64,000 nucleotides of DNA from Arcanobacterium buesumense (GCF_012563545.1 NZ_CP050804.1:186001-250000); one strand, 5' to 3'. Positions 17,546 to 25,744 are shown, counted from the stretch's first letter. Numbers and translations are program-made. The notes: generated from the letters alone by a model not told the origin.

Positions 17546-18349
17546 TTACGCGAACTCAACAATAACGGGAACGTGATCGGATGCGCCCTTGCCTTTGCGC
17601 TCATCACGATCAATCGAACCAGCAATCGCGTGGTCTGCGAGCGCTTCCGATGCCCACACATAGTCGATGCGCAGTCCTTCATTCTTGGGGAACCGCAGTT
17701 TTTGGTAGTCCCAGAACGTGTAGTTGGTAGCAAAATCGCGGGATACTTCGCGCATTCCGGCGTCGGCAAATGCATGGAATGCGGCGCGTTCGGCGTCGGT
17801 CATATAAATGTCGTCCTCCATCGCGGACGGATCCCACACGTCGTCGTCGGTAGGAATAACATTCCAATCGCCAACGAGCGCCAGATCGACACCCTGCCGG
17901 GTCTGATCTTGGGCGAAGTCACGCAAGGCGCGCAAAAACTCCAGCTTATAGAAATAGTGCGGATCGCCAACCGCGCGGCCATTAGGAACATAAAGTGACC
18001 ACACATCGATCCCGCCCACGCTCGCGCCGATCGCACGCGCCTCTACCGGGCCGTTGATAAATGTGGAACCGTCGTCGGGAATACCCTTGGTGAACCCAGG
18101 CTGCCCGGGAAACTCGTAGCGCACATCGGATAAACCCACGCGGGAAATAATCGCCACGCCGTTCCATTGGTTAAGCCCATGGGCGGCGATCTCGTAACCG
18201 GCTGCCTCAATCTCGGCTGCCGGGAATTGCTCGGGTTTGCACTTGATTTCCTGCAACGCCAACACGTCTAAATCGTGACGTTCTAGGACGTTTAGGATGC
18301 GCTCGGCGCGGGCGCGGGCAGAGTTAATATTCCACGTTGCGATCTTCAT
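17546..18349 (-). CDS. xth: Exodeoxyribonuclease III (AP endonuclease)
   Basis: A 267-residue Mg-dependent AP endonuclease and 3'-5' exonuclease of base-excision repair. The EEP-fold motifs are all present: MKIATWNINSARAR, DVLALQEIKCKPEQFP, GVAIISRVG, SLYVPNGRAVGDPHYFYK, ALVGDWNVIPTDDDVWDP, and the C-terminal GLRIDYVWAS and GASDHVPVIVEF. Catalytic E of LQEIK, D-N of GDWN and D-H of SDH are intact. It is convergent with the serine hydrolase, with 6 bp between stops, and divergent from the SDR gene. Confidence 0.93.
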   Translation of the reverse strand: MKIATWNINSARARAERILNVLERHDLDVLALQEIKCKPEQFPAAEIEAAGYEIAAHGLNQWNGVAIISRVGLSDVRYEFPGQPGFTKGIPDDGSTFINGPVEARAIGASVGGIDVWSLYVPNGRAVGDPHYFYKLEFLRALRDFAQDQTRQGVDLALVGDWNVIPTDDDVWDPSAMEDDIYMTDAERAAFHAFADAGMREVSRDFATNYTFWDYQKLRFPKNEGLRIDYVWASEALADHAIAGSIDRDERKGKGASDHVPVIVEFA

Positions 18350-18385
18350 GAGACCAGTCTACGGGGCAGGCGGTAGTCTTGTCGT

Positions 18386-19153
18386 ATGGGACGAGCGTTG
18401 ATTACCGGAGCAAGTGCAGGGCTAGGGCTCGCCTTTGCTCGCCAGCTAGCTAGTGATGGGCACGACGTCGTGCTGGTTGCGCGCAACCAGGAACGATTGG
18501 ACGACGTCGGTGGCCAGATTCGAGAAACCTACGGCGTTGAGGTTGAAGTTATTGCCGCCGATCTTGGTGATGTGGCGGATACCCAGCGAGTGGCGCAGCG
18601 GCTGGGGGCAAGCGATGCGCCGATTAGTTTGCTGGTCAATAATGCTGGTTTCGGGCTGGGTCAGGATTTTGTGGGTGGATCCATTGCACGCGAACTTGAT
18701 GGCTTGAATGTGATGGTTCGCGCAGTGATGATGCTCAGCCACGCGGCTGCCGAGGCGATGGTAGCGCGCGGGCGAGGCACGATTATTAATGTGGCCTCGA
18801 TGACCTCGCTGACCGTGCAAGGCACATATTCAGCGCACAAGGCATGGGTGCGGACGTTCAGTGAGGGGCTGGCGGTAGAACTGGCTGGTACCGGGGTAGG
18901 GGTGACGGTGGTTAATCCGGGCCTGATTCGCACCGAGTTCCATGAGCGTTCCCACGTAGATTCGTCGCAGTGGCCGGCAGTGGTTTTTGCTAGCCCCGAG
19001 CAAGTGGTGCGGGCTGCGTTGGCGGCTGCCCGGGCGGGGCGGGTTGAAGTGACGCCGAGTGCACTCTACAAATTGGCGAGCGTGGTGGTGCGTCATGCCC
19101 CGCGCAGACTCGTGCGCAAGTTCGCCGGTCCGGGGCTTTCTGGGCGGGGGTAA
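18386..19153 (+). CDS. Short-chain dehydrogenase/reductase
   Basis: A 255-residue NAD(P)-dependent SDR. The cofactor loop ALITGASAGLGLAFARQLA (T-G-x3-G-x-G) is at the N-terminus. DVVLVARNQERLD suggests NADP use, and LLVNNAGFGLG, NVASMTSL and YSAHKAW (catalytic Y-x3-K) follow, then VNPGLIRTEFHE. The substrate is not predictable. The C-terminus RHAPRRLVRKF is typical of the DltE-like subgroup. It is the last gene before the AT-richer island. Confidence 0.85.
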   Translation: MGRALITGASAGLGLAFARQLASDGHDVVLVARNQERLDDVGGQIRETYGVEVEVIAADLGDVADTQRVAQRLGASDAPISLLVNNAGFGLGQDFVGGSIARELDGLNVMVRAVMMLSHAAAEAMVARGRGTIINVASMTSLTVQGTYSAHKAWVRTFSEGLAVELAGTGVGVTVVNPGLIRTEFHERSHVDSSQWPAVVFASPEQVVRAALAAARAGRVEVTPSALYKLASVVVRHAPRRLVRKFAGPGLSGRG

Positions 19154-19328
19154 AGCCTGAGATATTAGCTTGATATTGGCTTATGGAAAGCCGAAACGCG
19201 GGTGTTCAGCAAAGTGTGTGGGAAGTGAATATTATGCTTCAAATAGCGTATGGATGCTGATCAATATCATGTGTACATACGCTCTCTCAAAGACTGTCGT
19301 TCGTTTAAGATGAAAGGAAAGATAGGCT
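19154..19328. other. Intergenic region at the left edge of the island
   Basis: No gene is seen. An 8-bp inverted repeat, AGCGTATG (19245-19252) and CATACGCT (19276-19283), lies about 45 bp before the first island gene. It may hold promoter or operator functions. No tRNA or obvious attachment repeat is present. Confidence 0.4.
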
Positions 19329-20180
19329 TTGACAAACCGGGAGCTAGCGTCGTTAACAATTCTTGCACTATTAATGCTTTTAGTTATTGTCGAAGCAATT
19401 AGAAAACCCAGCTTCCGGAAGGGCATTTGGAATCTATTTAAAGCCTTTTCGTGGAAATTGCAGGTAGCGTTGTTGTGCTACTTTCTATGTGCGGTGCTAT
19501 CGATGTGGATTGCTTGGCAAATTGGTCTGTGGAAAGTTGAATTCATCAAAGAGTCTCTGCTGATGATTCTAGTTGGTGGAATTCCACTGCTCTATTTCAA
19601 ACCGGTAGAGATGATCAGTGGTTTCGAATTGCTTAAAGCTATTTCGCAGAATGCTGTCGGTTTCACAGTAATTGTTTCTGCCTATTTCAACCTGGTTTCA
19701 TTCCCGTATGTAGTTGAAGTTTTTATGCAGGTCGTTGTGTTTCTGTTGGGTGCTTCAAGTGCAGTCATCGAGCGAAAGAAATTAGGTTCCTTCACAAATC
19801 ATTTCTTGCAAGGCGCTCTGATTCTTTATGGCTTTATATTTATTTTGTTGGTTTCTTTTAAGGTGTACAGTCATGCAGATTCAATTTATTGGTCGAAAGA
19901 AATAAATATTTTTATCCTTTCCGGTTTCTATCTCTTTTCAATGTTCCCATTCGCATATTTACTTGCGTTATATTCTGCGTTGGAACTCATCATTTCTCGG
20001 TTGAAAATGCGCAACGAATCTCTACGCGTGGGAGTTAAGGTGGCGGCAATTGTGGGTACAAGAGGAAGTTTGAAACTTGCTAAGTTATTTTGCTATCCCT
20101 GGCTAAATAAAATGGCTGAAGCTGAGAATTATAGAAACGCGTCGATCGTTATGCGTAGTTACCGAAAAGCTTTGCAGTAA
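19329..20180 (+). CDS. Multi-pass membrane protein of unknown function (island gene)
   Basis: A 283-residue integral membrane protein with about seven hydrophobic segments. These include LTILALLMLLVIVEA near the N-terminus, LCYFLCAVLSMWIAW, SLLMILVGGIPLLYF, then GALILYGFIFILLVSF and LFSMFPFAYLLALYSALELI. The C-terminal 70 residues are basic and cytosolic (LKMRNESLRVGVKV). Translation probably begins at a TTG at 19329, with AAAGGAA 7-13 bases upstream. I do not recognise a family. It opens the AT-rich island carrying the restriction system, so a defence-associated role is possible but only by association. Confidence 0.6.
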   Translation: MTNRELASLTILALLMLLVIVEAIRKPSFRKGIWNLFKAFSWKLQVALLCYFLCAVLSMWIAWQIGLWKVEFIKESLLMILVGGIPLLYFKPVEMISGFELLKAISQNAVGFTVIVSAYFNLVSFPYVVEVFMQVVVFLLGASSAVIERKKLGSFTNHFLQGALILYGFIFILLVSFKVYSHADSIYWSKEINIFILSGFYLFSMFPFAYLLALYSALELIISRLKMRNESLRVGVKVAAIVGTRGSLKLAKLFCYPWLNKMAEAENYRNASIVMRSYRKALQ

Positions 20181-20296
20181 ACAGGGAATGATGAAGGTAG
20201 AGCAGATTTAGGTGGTGTTGCTAGGAAGATGTTTGGGAACATCCATCTGCTAACGTGGTCTTATAGTGCATAACTAGATGATTTTTGTGGTGAAGT

Positions 20297-20695
20297 ATGG
20301 CGAAGAAATTAATTCACGTGGTCGGCGCTGTGTTTGTGCGTGATGACAAGATTATGGCTGCGCAGCGCGGCTCAGGGCGAGCTCTAGAAGGATATTGGGA
20401 ATTTCCCGGTGGAAAGATCGAGCCAGGAGAGAGCCCGCAGCAAACACTTGCTCGTGAGCTGCGTGAAGAATTGCTTACTGACGCCGAAGTAGGTGAATTC
20501 ATTGCCCGATCAGAGTATGAATACGATTTTGGAATCGTTTGGCTAGATGCTTACTTTGCAACTATTATAGGCAGCGAACCAACCCTGACTGAGCATCAAG
20601 AAATTCGCTGGCTGGGTGCAGAAGAACTATTCAGTGTGCAGTGGGCGCCGGCTGATATTCCGATTATTGAGAGTATTCGTTCACAGATAATCTAA
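20297..20695 (+). CDS. NudG/MutT-like Nudix hydrolase
   Basis: A 132-residue Nudix pyrophosphohydrolase. The sequence LEGYWEFPGGKIEPGESPQQ then TLARELREEL gives the full Nudix box (G-x5-E-x7-RELREELL). The C-terminal WAPADIPIIE closely resembles the LAPADIPLLE of E. coli NudG, which hydrolyses 5-methyl- and 5-hydroxy-dCTP. MutT-type 8-oxo-dGTP hydrolysis is the alternative. It lies between the membrane protein and the TIGR04141-type gene, all on one strand. A link to the cytosine methyltransferase downstream (removal of 5-methyl-dCTP) is my inference. Confidence 0.8.
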   Translation: MAKKLIHVVGAVFVRDDKIMAAQRGSGRALEGYWEFPGGKIEPGESPQQTLARELREELLTDAEVGEFIARSEYEYDFGIVWLDAYFATIIGSEPTLTEHQEIRWLGAEELFSVQWAPADIPIIESIRSQII

Positions 20696-20735
20696 ATCGT
20701 TGCTGAGCATCCATTAAGATTTGAGGTTTAAGATC

Positions 20736-22367
20736 ATGGGGAAACAGCGGTTAACTATTTATATGTTTCGCGAAAATGTTCAAGACATTGAAGATATATT
20801 CGACTTAGAGAGAAAGAGTCAAATAGGAATAGAGGTTTTTAAAATTCCAACAAATAATGCTTTTGGCTCAGACGGGTGCTTGTTTTATAAAAAACAGGAG
20901 GACAATACTCCAGCGTGGCTAAGCTATGTGATTCCTATCTTGGCAGAGGATCTTCCTGAAATGAAAACCAAAAGTATTTCTGCGTTGTTAGTAACCAGAG
21001 TGAAGGAACGAATTTTTGCAATCGCATTCGGATATGGGCGTTCTCTAATAGATCTGCAGAAAATTGAGTTTAATTTTGGTTTGCGTGTTGCCCTCAATTT
21101 AATTGATCCAAAACAAATTCGAAGTGTAGACACGAAGTTATTCGACGATTTGGTTCTTTCTGCAAAAATGCAAGTAAGCAGAGACGCTGGACTTGCATCG
21201 TTTAATGTAGACACGCAGCGGGATATTTTGAAATCGGTAGCAGGAAAGATCGATGGAAATGATTTTTTTAACACTATTTCCGGTAGTGATTCAGTGGTGC
21301 TCAATGCTGATATTGGTGCACTCAAAGTGCCGAGACTATTAGAACAGCTCCTCGAAGCGTATCAGTCCGAGGCGTATAAGAAAAATTTTGGTTGGGTTGA
21401 TCATTTAGCGCTCGTACGGGATGAAAAAACCATTAACCTGCTCGATAACAAGTTAGTGGGCGAGTTAAGGTCAGGAGTGCTGGGCTCGACCCATTTAGCT
21501 TTACCAGATGTGCTGGATTTGGAGGATATCGACGCCTACAAGATTCAAGGAACTCGCGGAGTCGAGTACCCGGAGCTTGATTTGGATAGTTATTTAAAAG
21601 AGTTGGGAGACGCGCTTGACCAACTATCCTTAGAGAAGCTTAAAAGGTTTCATGTTTCAGTAAGATTTTCAAGAACTCAAGCATACGACCGACGTGGAAC
21701 ATTATACAGGTGCCTGGTTTCGGAGCAGAGACTGGAGCAGGGTGGGCGGCTCTATGTTTTGATTGAGGGACGTTGGTTCGAGGTTGACAAACTTTTGGTT
21801 GAAGAGGTCGATTCTTATTTAGAAGAAAGAATAACGTTTGACGCAAAGGGCTTTCCGGATGCAAAAGTTGGAGAAAAAGAGACGAATTATAATCAACGTT
21901 TGGTTAGAGAATCAGGCGGAGGATTACTTCTATTGGATGCTAAAGTATTTAGGCCACAAGGCGCGAGAACAGGTATCGAATTTTGTGATGTTTTATCCAA
22001 AGAAGGAGAGATTATCCACGTTAAACGAAAGTCGCGTTCATCGACTTTGAGTCACTTGTTTGCTCAGGGTACTGTTTCAGCAAAGACATTTCTGGGTGAT
22101 CAGAGTTTCCGATCTGAGTTAAGAGACTATATTCGTGATCAAGTAAAAGTTGGGCACAGTGATGATTGGTCACAGGTGTTACCTGATATGAACGAATCTG
22201 TAGTGCCGAATAGATACTGTATCAGATATTTAATTATTGCGAAATCAAGTCGAACAGGCATGGACTGGTTGCCGTTCTTTAGTAAAATAACCCTTATTCA
22301 GAATACTAAAGAATTGCTACAGATGGGATACAAGGTCACTGTCGGTAGAGTTTCGGTAAGTGATTAG
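20736..22367 (+). CDS. TIGR04141/DUF6119-type sporadically distributed protein
   Basis: A soluble protein of about 543 residues. The pattern fits the TIGR04141 (DUF6119) family: an opening LTIYMFRENVQDIEDIFDL, then ALLVTRVKERIFAIAFGYGR, FNFGLRVALNLIDPKQIRSV, GWVDHLALVRDE in the middle, and C-terminal FCDVLSKEGEIIHVKRKSRS with LSHLFAQGTVSAKTF. The ATG at 20736 is chosen because GAGG lies 9 bases upstream; a TTG at 20721 is in frame. Family members are scattered among bacteria, often near restriction genes, and their biochemistry is not established. The C-terminal VKRKS stretch hints at a nuclease-like core (D...E-x-K), but this is speculation. Confidence 0.62.
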   Translation: MGKQRLTIYMFRENVQDIEDIFDLERKSQIGIEVFKIPTNNAFGSDGCLFYKKQEDNTPAWLSYVIPILAEDLPEMKTKSISALLVTRVKERIFAIAFGYGRSLIDLQKIEFNFGLRVALNLIDPKQIRSVDTKLFDDLVLSAKMQVSRDAGLASFNVDTQRDILKSVAGKIDGNDFFNTISGSDSVVLNADIGALKVPRLLEQLLEAYQSEAYKKNFGWVDHLALVRDEKTINLLDNKLVGELRSGVLGSTHLALPDVLDLEDIDAYKIQGTRGVEYPELDLDSYLKELGDALDQLSLEKLKRFHVSVRFSRTQAYDRRGTLYRCLVSEQRLEQGGRLYVLIEGRWFEVDKLLVEEVDSYLEERITFDAKGFPDAKVGEKETNYNQRLVRESGGGLLLLDAKVFRPQGARTGIEFCDVLSKEGEIIHVKRKSRSSTLSHLFAQGTVSAKTFLGDQSFRSELRDYIRDQVKVGHSDDWSQVLPDMNESVVPNRYCIRYLIIAKSSRTGMDWLPFFSKITLIQNTKELLQMGYKVTVGRVSVSD

Positions 22368-22417
22368 ATGCTTGACATTGTGAAATGTAATCTAAGCAAG
22401 AGTTCAGGGAAGAGAAT

Positions 22418-23122
22418 ATGGGAAATAATCACTCATATGGTTTAGATTGGATCGATGAGGATGCGCTATTCGAAGTGACAAAAAAGACTTTTGATAAGGT
22501 CTTGAATCCTCAGCGGAAGCAGCCGCTTCCTCCAGATCCATTTACCATTATTGCACATGCGACAGTGATGGGTGGGAGCCTTACAGAGGCTCTAATGTTC
22601 GAAAAAGAGCGATCGCTCAATAAGACACTGTCAGATAACGTGGGATATTGGCATCAACGCGTTCTTGGCCTATCTCCAAATTGGCAGGAGACAGGTTCGT
22701 CTGGTGGCAATATAGATTTGAAGACCAATCCTGGATTTCTTCCTCCTTCTATAGGAAGACCTGTATATGCCGAAGTTAAGAATCGTTTTAACACTATCAA
22801 AGGTTCGGATCAGAAAAATCTGTGGGATGATCTTGAGCGTCATGTAAAAGCAAATGGAGCTGTCGGCTACGTTTTCCAGATAATTCCCAAAAAAGCTGAG
22901 AGGTATGATCAACCGTGGAAAGTGGCTGGCAGGCCAGTTCGGGAAGACATTCGACATTGTGACGGCGTGACTGCCTATGAGTTGGTATATGGGGAGCCGG
23001 AAGCGCTGTTCCAACTGTATCGTGCACTTCCTTTGATATTTAGAGATATTATCGGTAGCGATAGTCTTGTTGAGGGAGAGATTGCTGAGCTGTTTTTTAG
23101 ATCACTACCTAGTGCGGAATGA
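22418..23122 (+). CDS. Eco47II-family type II restriction endonuclease
   Basis: A 234-residue endonuclease. Family hallmarks are LDWIDEDALFEVTKKTFDKV at the N-terminus, DNVGYWHQRVLGL, GGNIDLKTN, and the catalytic-core-like VYAEVKNRFNTIKGSDQKNL (an E-x-K with N-T, matching the E-(I/V)-K-N-K-x-N-T pattern of Eco47II relatives). Eco47II and its isoschizomers cut at GGNCC; the same specificity is inferred here. A Shine-Dalgarno AGGGAAGAG precedes the ATG. It lies directly upstream of its presumed partner methyltransferase, separated by a perfect palindrome. Confidence 0.78.
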   Translation: MGNNHSYGLDWIDEDALFEVTKKTFDKVLNPQRKQPLPPDPFTIIAHATVMGGSLTEALMFEKERSLNKTLSDNVGYWHQRVLGLSPNWQETGSSGGNIDLKTNPGFLPPSIGRPVYAEVKNRFNTIKGSDQKNLWDDLERHVKANGAVGYVFQIIPKKAERYDQPWKVAGRPVREDIRHCDGVTAYELVYGEPEALFQLYRALPLIFRDIIGSDSLVEGEIAELFFRSLPSAE

Positions 23123-23130
23123 CACCTTGT

Positions 23131-23166
23131 TTATGGTAACCTTTACATAGGCAAAGGTTACCATAA
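23131..23166. promoter_or_regulatory. Perfect 14-bp palindrome, candidate operator of the methyltransferase
   Basis: TTATGGTAACCTTT (23131-23144) and AAAGGTTACCATAA (23153-23166) form a perfect inverted repeat with an 8-nt spacer. It ends against the Shine-Dalgarno AAGAGGTG of the GTG-initiated methyltransferase. Because that enzyme carries a MerR-like HTH, self-repression at this site is likely. It could also act as a weak terminator for the endonuclease gene. Confidence 0.65.
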
Positions 23167-23176
23167 GAGGTGTGTA

Positions 23177-24439
23177 GTGGAGAAAGTACAGATTGGTGTT
23201 GCTGCTCAAGAGCTTGGTGTGTCAGTAGATACAATTCGGAGATGGGCGAAACAAGGGCTAATAAAAGCTTCGCGAGGAGCGCGAGGTGATCGCCTTTTTA
23301 ATGTCGATGAGATTGCTCGACTGCGCTGTAAACTCAATGGTGAGGGGTCACAGCGTACGTTTGAAGTTTTATCACGCGGCGAAATTTTCGAAGATGCTTC
23401 TTGTATTGATCTATTTGCGGGTGCTGGGGGAACTGCGCTTGGTTTCCATAATGCTGGATTGAATCATGTCTTCTTGAATGAGTTTAACAAAGAGGCCGTT
23501 TCTACTTTACGTAGTAATAGTGAAAAATTTGGCCTTAATTGGGATATATCCGATAAAGATGTACATGAAGTAGATTTCTCTACGATGAGTGCGCGAGTCA
23601 TTCAAGCTGGATTTCCTTGCCAAGCTTTCTCTTACGCGGGGAAGTCTAAAGGATTCGCGGACACTCGAGGGACGTTATTTTTTGAGTTTGCAAGAGCGGT
23701 TCGCGATATACAGCCCGATATTGCAATTGGTGAAAACGTTCGTGGACTAGTGAACCATGATGGTGGAAGAACATTAGTCACGATGTTAAACACGTTCGAT
23801 GAGCTTGGGTATGACATTAATTTCAGAATTTTGCGAGCACAGTACTTAGATGTTCCTCAAAAGAGGGAAAGACTGTTTTTGTTCGCAGTGAAGAGGGGAA
23901 AGAATCTCCCAATTGTGTTCCCGAAAGAGCAAGACTATATTATCACTCTGCGGGAAGCTCTCGAAGGAGTTCCGGATTCACCAGGTCAAAAGTATACTGC
24001 GAAAAAAGAAAAAGTAATGCGCCTGATTCCTGAAGGCGGTAATTGGCGCGATCTTCCCGATGAAATCCAAAAAGAGTATATGGGGGCTTCTTATTATCTT
24101 GGTGGAGGAAAGACGGGAATGGCTCGCCGTATGTCATGGAATGAACCTGCGCTAACTCTTACTTGTAATCCAGCTCAGAAACAGACTGAGCGGTGCCATC
24201 CGGAAGAGACACGTCCCTTTACGGTGCGAGAGTATGCTAGAATCCAAACTTTTCCTGATGAATGGGAGTTTAATGGGAGTGTAGCTGCACAATATAAGCA
24301 GATTGGAAACGCTGTCCCTGTGAATTTGGGTTACCACATGGGATTATGCGTCTTAGCTTCCCTTGGATTGATTCCGATCGATGAGACAATGGAAGTAGTT
24401 GAACCGTTACGTTTCCCTTATGGTGACTTAAGGAATTAA
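23177..24439 (+). CDS. DNA C5-cytosine methyltransferase with N-terminal MerR-like HTH
   Basis: A 420-residue modification enzyme of the type II system. Residues about 3-55 form a MerR/excisionase-like HTH (IGVAAQELGVSVDTIRRWAK and FNVDEIARLR). The methyltransferase follows: motif I IDLFAGAGGTALGFHNAG, motif IV GFPCQAFSYAGKSKGF with the catalytic C, and motif VI IGENVRGL. Motif VIII is PQKRERLFLFAV and motif X KQIGNAVPVNLG. The target-recognition region lies at about 250-340. GTG start at 23177 with AAGAGGTG upstream. The HTH probably makes it an autorepressor acting on the palindrome just upstream. The pairing with an Eco47II-type nuclease suggests GGNCC methylation. Confidence 0.9.
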   Translation: MEKVQIGVAAQELGVSVDTIRRWAKQGLIKASRGARGDRLFNVDEIARLRCKLNGEGSQRTFEVLSRGEIFEDASCIDLFAGAGGTALGFHNAGLNHVFLNEFNKEAVSTLRSNSEKFGLNWDISDKDVHEVDFSTMSARVIQAGFPCQAFSYAGKSKGFADTRGTLFFEFARAVRDIQPDIAIGENVRGLVNHDGGRTLVTMLNTFDELGYDINFRILRAQYLDVPQKRERLFLFAVKRGKNLPIVFPKEQDYIITLREALEGVPDSPGQKYTAKKEKVMRLIPEGGNWRDLPDEIQKEYMGASYYLGGGKTGMARRMSWNEPALTLTCNPAQKQTERCHPEETRPFTVREYARIQTFPDEWEFNGSVAAQYKQIGNAVPVNLGYHMGLCVLASLGLIPIDETMEVVEPLRFPYGDLRN

Positions 24440-24450
24440 GATGTAATGCT

Positions 24451-24954
24451 ATGTTCAGTAATGATCCGCAAAAGAGTGCATTAGCTGAGTTGCTTCGGCC
24501 TATCATCGCCAAGGTAGCTCCCGAGTCGATGCCATCATCTGCCCAGTACGATCCAGCCGGAATCACACAGCAAGCCCGCGAGCTGCGCGCCCTGCTTCTC
24601 AGCTATGACGGCGCGATCCTGGCTGGCCACGTCATGCTCGACCTGCTTGAAGAAAACGGCTACGGCCCGCTCGACGTCGAAATCCTTACGGTAGCACCCG
24701 AAAATCTAGCGCTCGCGCTCGCGATCCAACACGCAGCCGCCTCACGCGGGCTCGCCTACGACGTCGTCGTCACCGAAAACGGCGAACTCCTCGGCCCGGA
24801 GGCAAGCGGACGCACCGCCGTTGCGATCACACTTTTCGACGACGAAACCGCAACCGAACCAGGTATCCCGGTAGAAACACGGGCCGCACTCATCGGAACC
24901 GGACTCGCCGCATACCTTCCCTCAACCCTACAAAGTGGAGACCACCGTGAGTGA
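24451..24954 (+). CDS. Degenerate orotate phosphoribosyltransferase-like protein
   Basis: A 167-residue protein with a Rossmann-like alternation (GAILAGHVMLDLLEENGY, LDVEILTVAPENLALALAIQ and LAYDVVVTENGELLG). Its place next to a TrmH-family methyltransferase matches the pyrE-trmH pair of many actinobacteria, and the N-terminal YDPAGITQQARELRALLL resembles OPRT. The PRPP loop expected as V-V-x-E-D-x-x-T-T-G is degenerate here (AITLFDDETATEPG), so catalysis is doubtful. It is the first gene after the AT-rich island, and GC content rises again here. Family assignment is tentative. Confidence 0.45.
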   Translation: MFSNDPQKSALAELLRPIIAKVAPESMPSSAQYDPAGITQQARELRALLLSYDGAILAGHVMLDLLEENGYGPLDVEILTVAPENLALALAIQHAAASRGLAYDVVVTENGELLGPEASGRTAVAITLFDDETATEPGIPVETRAALIGTGLAAYLPSTLQSGDHRE

Positions 24955-25663
24955 AACCCCAACCCAGCCAACCCCCGACGCAACCAACGACGAAGCCTTC
25001 GAATTTTGGGGAAACGGCGAAAAACCAGGTGGAATCACCGGGGTTGGCCCGTGGGAAGGCCCGCTCCCAGACGATCCGCGCTACGATCCAGAACTCCTCG
25101 CAAACGGAGACAAACGCAACGTCGTCGACAAATACCGCTACTGGAGCGTCGAAGCAATCCGCGAGGACCTCGCACGCCACTCCACCAAACTCCACATCGC
25201 CATCGAAAACCTCGAACACGACCTCAACATCGGATCCATCGTGCGCACCGGCAACGCCTTCAACGTCAGCGGCGTCCATATTGTTGGCCGCAAACGCTGG
25301 AACCGACGCGGCGCACTCGTTACTGATCGCTACCTCAACGTCCATCACCACGCAGACGTCGAAAGCCTAAAACAGTGGGCGCGGGACAACGATTATGTGC
25401 TCGTTGCAGTAGACAATATGGAAGGTTCAACGCCGATCGCCACCACTCCGCTACCTGAAAATGCACTCCTGATCTTCGGGCAAGAATCCAACGGGCTGAG
25501 CGCCGAACTGCTCGCCGCTGCAGATTGCGCCGTCTATATTCCGCAGTTTGGCTCCACGCGGTCCATGAATGTTGCGGCGGCGGCGGCAATTGCCATGCAT
25601 ATGTGGATTATGCAGCACGGGCCGGATGCGACTCCAGTGCCAGAAAGCCGGCCTGTACTTTAA
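24947..25663 (+). CDS. TrmH/SpoU-family RNA 2'-O-methyltransferase
   Basis: A 238-residue SPOUT methyltransferase that uses S-adenosylmethionine to methylate RNA ribose. Motif 1 is NLEHDLNIGSIVRTGNAFNV (N-x-G-x-x-x-R-T), motif 2 ALLIFGQESNGLS (F-G-x-E-x-x-G), and motif 3 IPQFGSTRSMNVAAAAAIAM (the knot with S-x-N-V). The GTG at 24947 is preferred over an upstream GTG at 24935 because GGAG precedes it and it overlaps the stop of the OPRT-like gene, as in a coupled operon. An acidic N-terminal extension of about 60 residues precedes the knot domain. Target (tRNA or 23S rRNA) unknown. Confidence 0.87.
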   Translation: MSETPTQPTPDATNDEAFEFWGNGEKPGGITGVGPWEGPLPDDPRYDPELLANGDKRNVVDKYRYWSVEAIREDLARHSTKLHIAIENLEHDLNIGSIVRTGNAFNVSGVHIVGRKRWNRRGALVTDRYLNVHHHADVESLKQWARDNDYVLVAVDNMEGSTPIATTPLPENALLIFGQESNGLSAELLAAADCAVYIPQFGSTRSMNVAAAAAIAMHMWIMQHGPDATPVPESRPVL

Positions 25664-25668
25664 CGACT

Positions 25669-25744
25669 GTACATTCAGTTTGCATATTCGACAGGTAATC
25701 GCCGAAATTCCGGTTGCCGGTGCAAAAATGCAAACTGTATGCAC
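25669..25744. repeat. 76-bp palindromic element, copy 1
   Basis: The ends are inverted repeats of each other (GTACATTCAGTTTGCA and TGCAAACTGTATGCAC, two mismatches). An inner stem-like part uses GGTAATCG and CGGTTGCC. About 80% identical, in inverse orientation, to 26631-26706. The two copies bracket the DUF559 gene. It starts 6 bp after trmH and may also act as its terminator. Confidence 0.8.

Noticed and set aside
19154-24500. Integrative element with attachment sites
   Set aside because: No integrase, tRNA or matching direct repeats were found at the edges of the AT-rich island, so integration by a site-specific element is unsupported.
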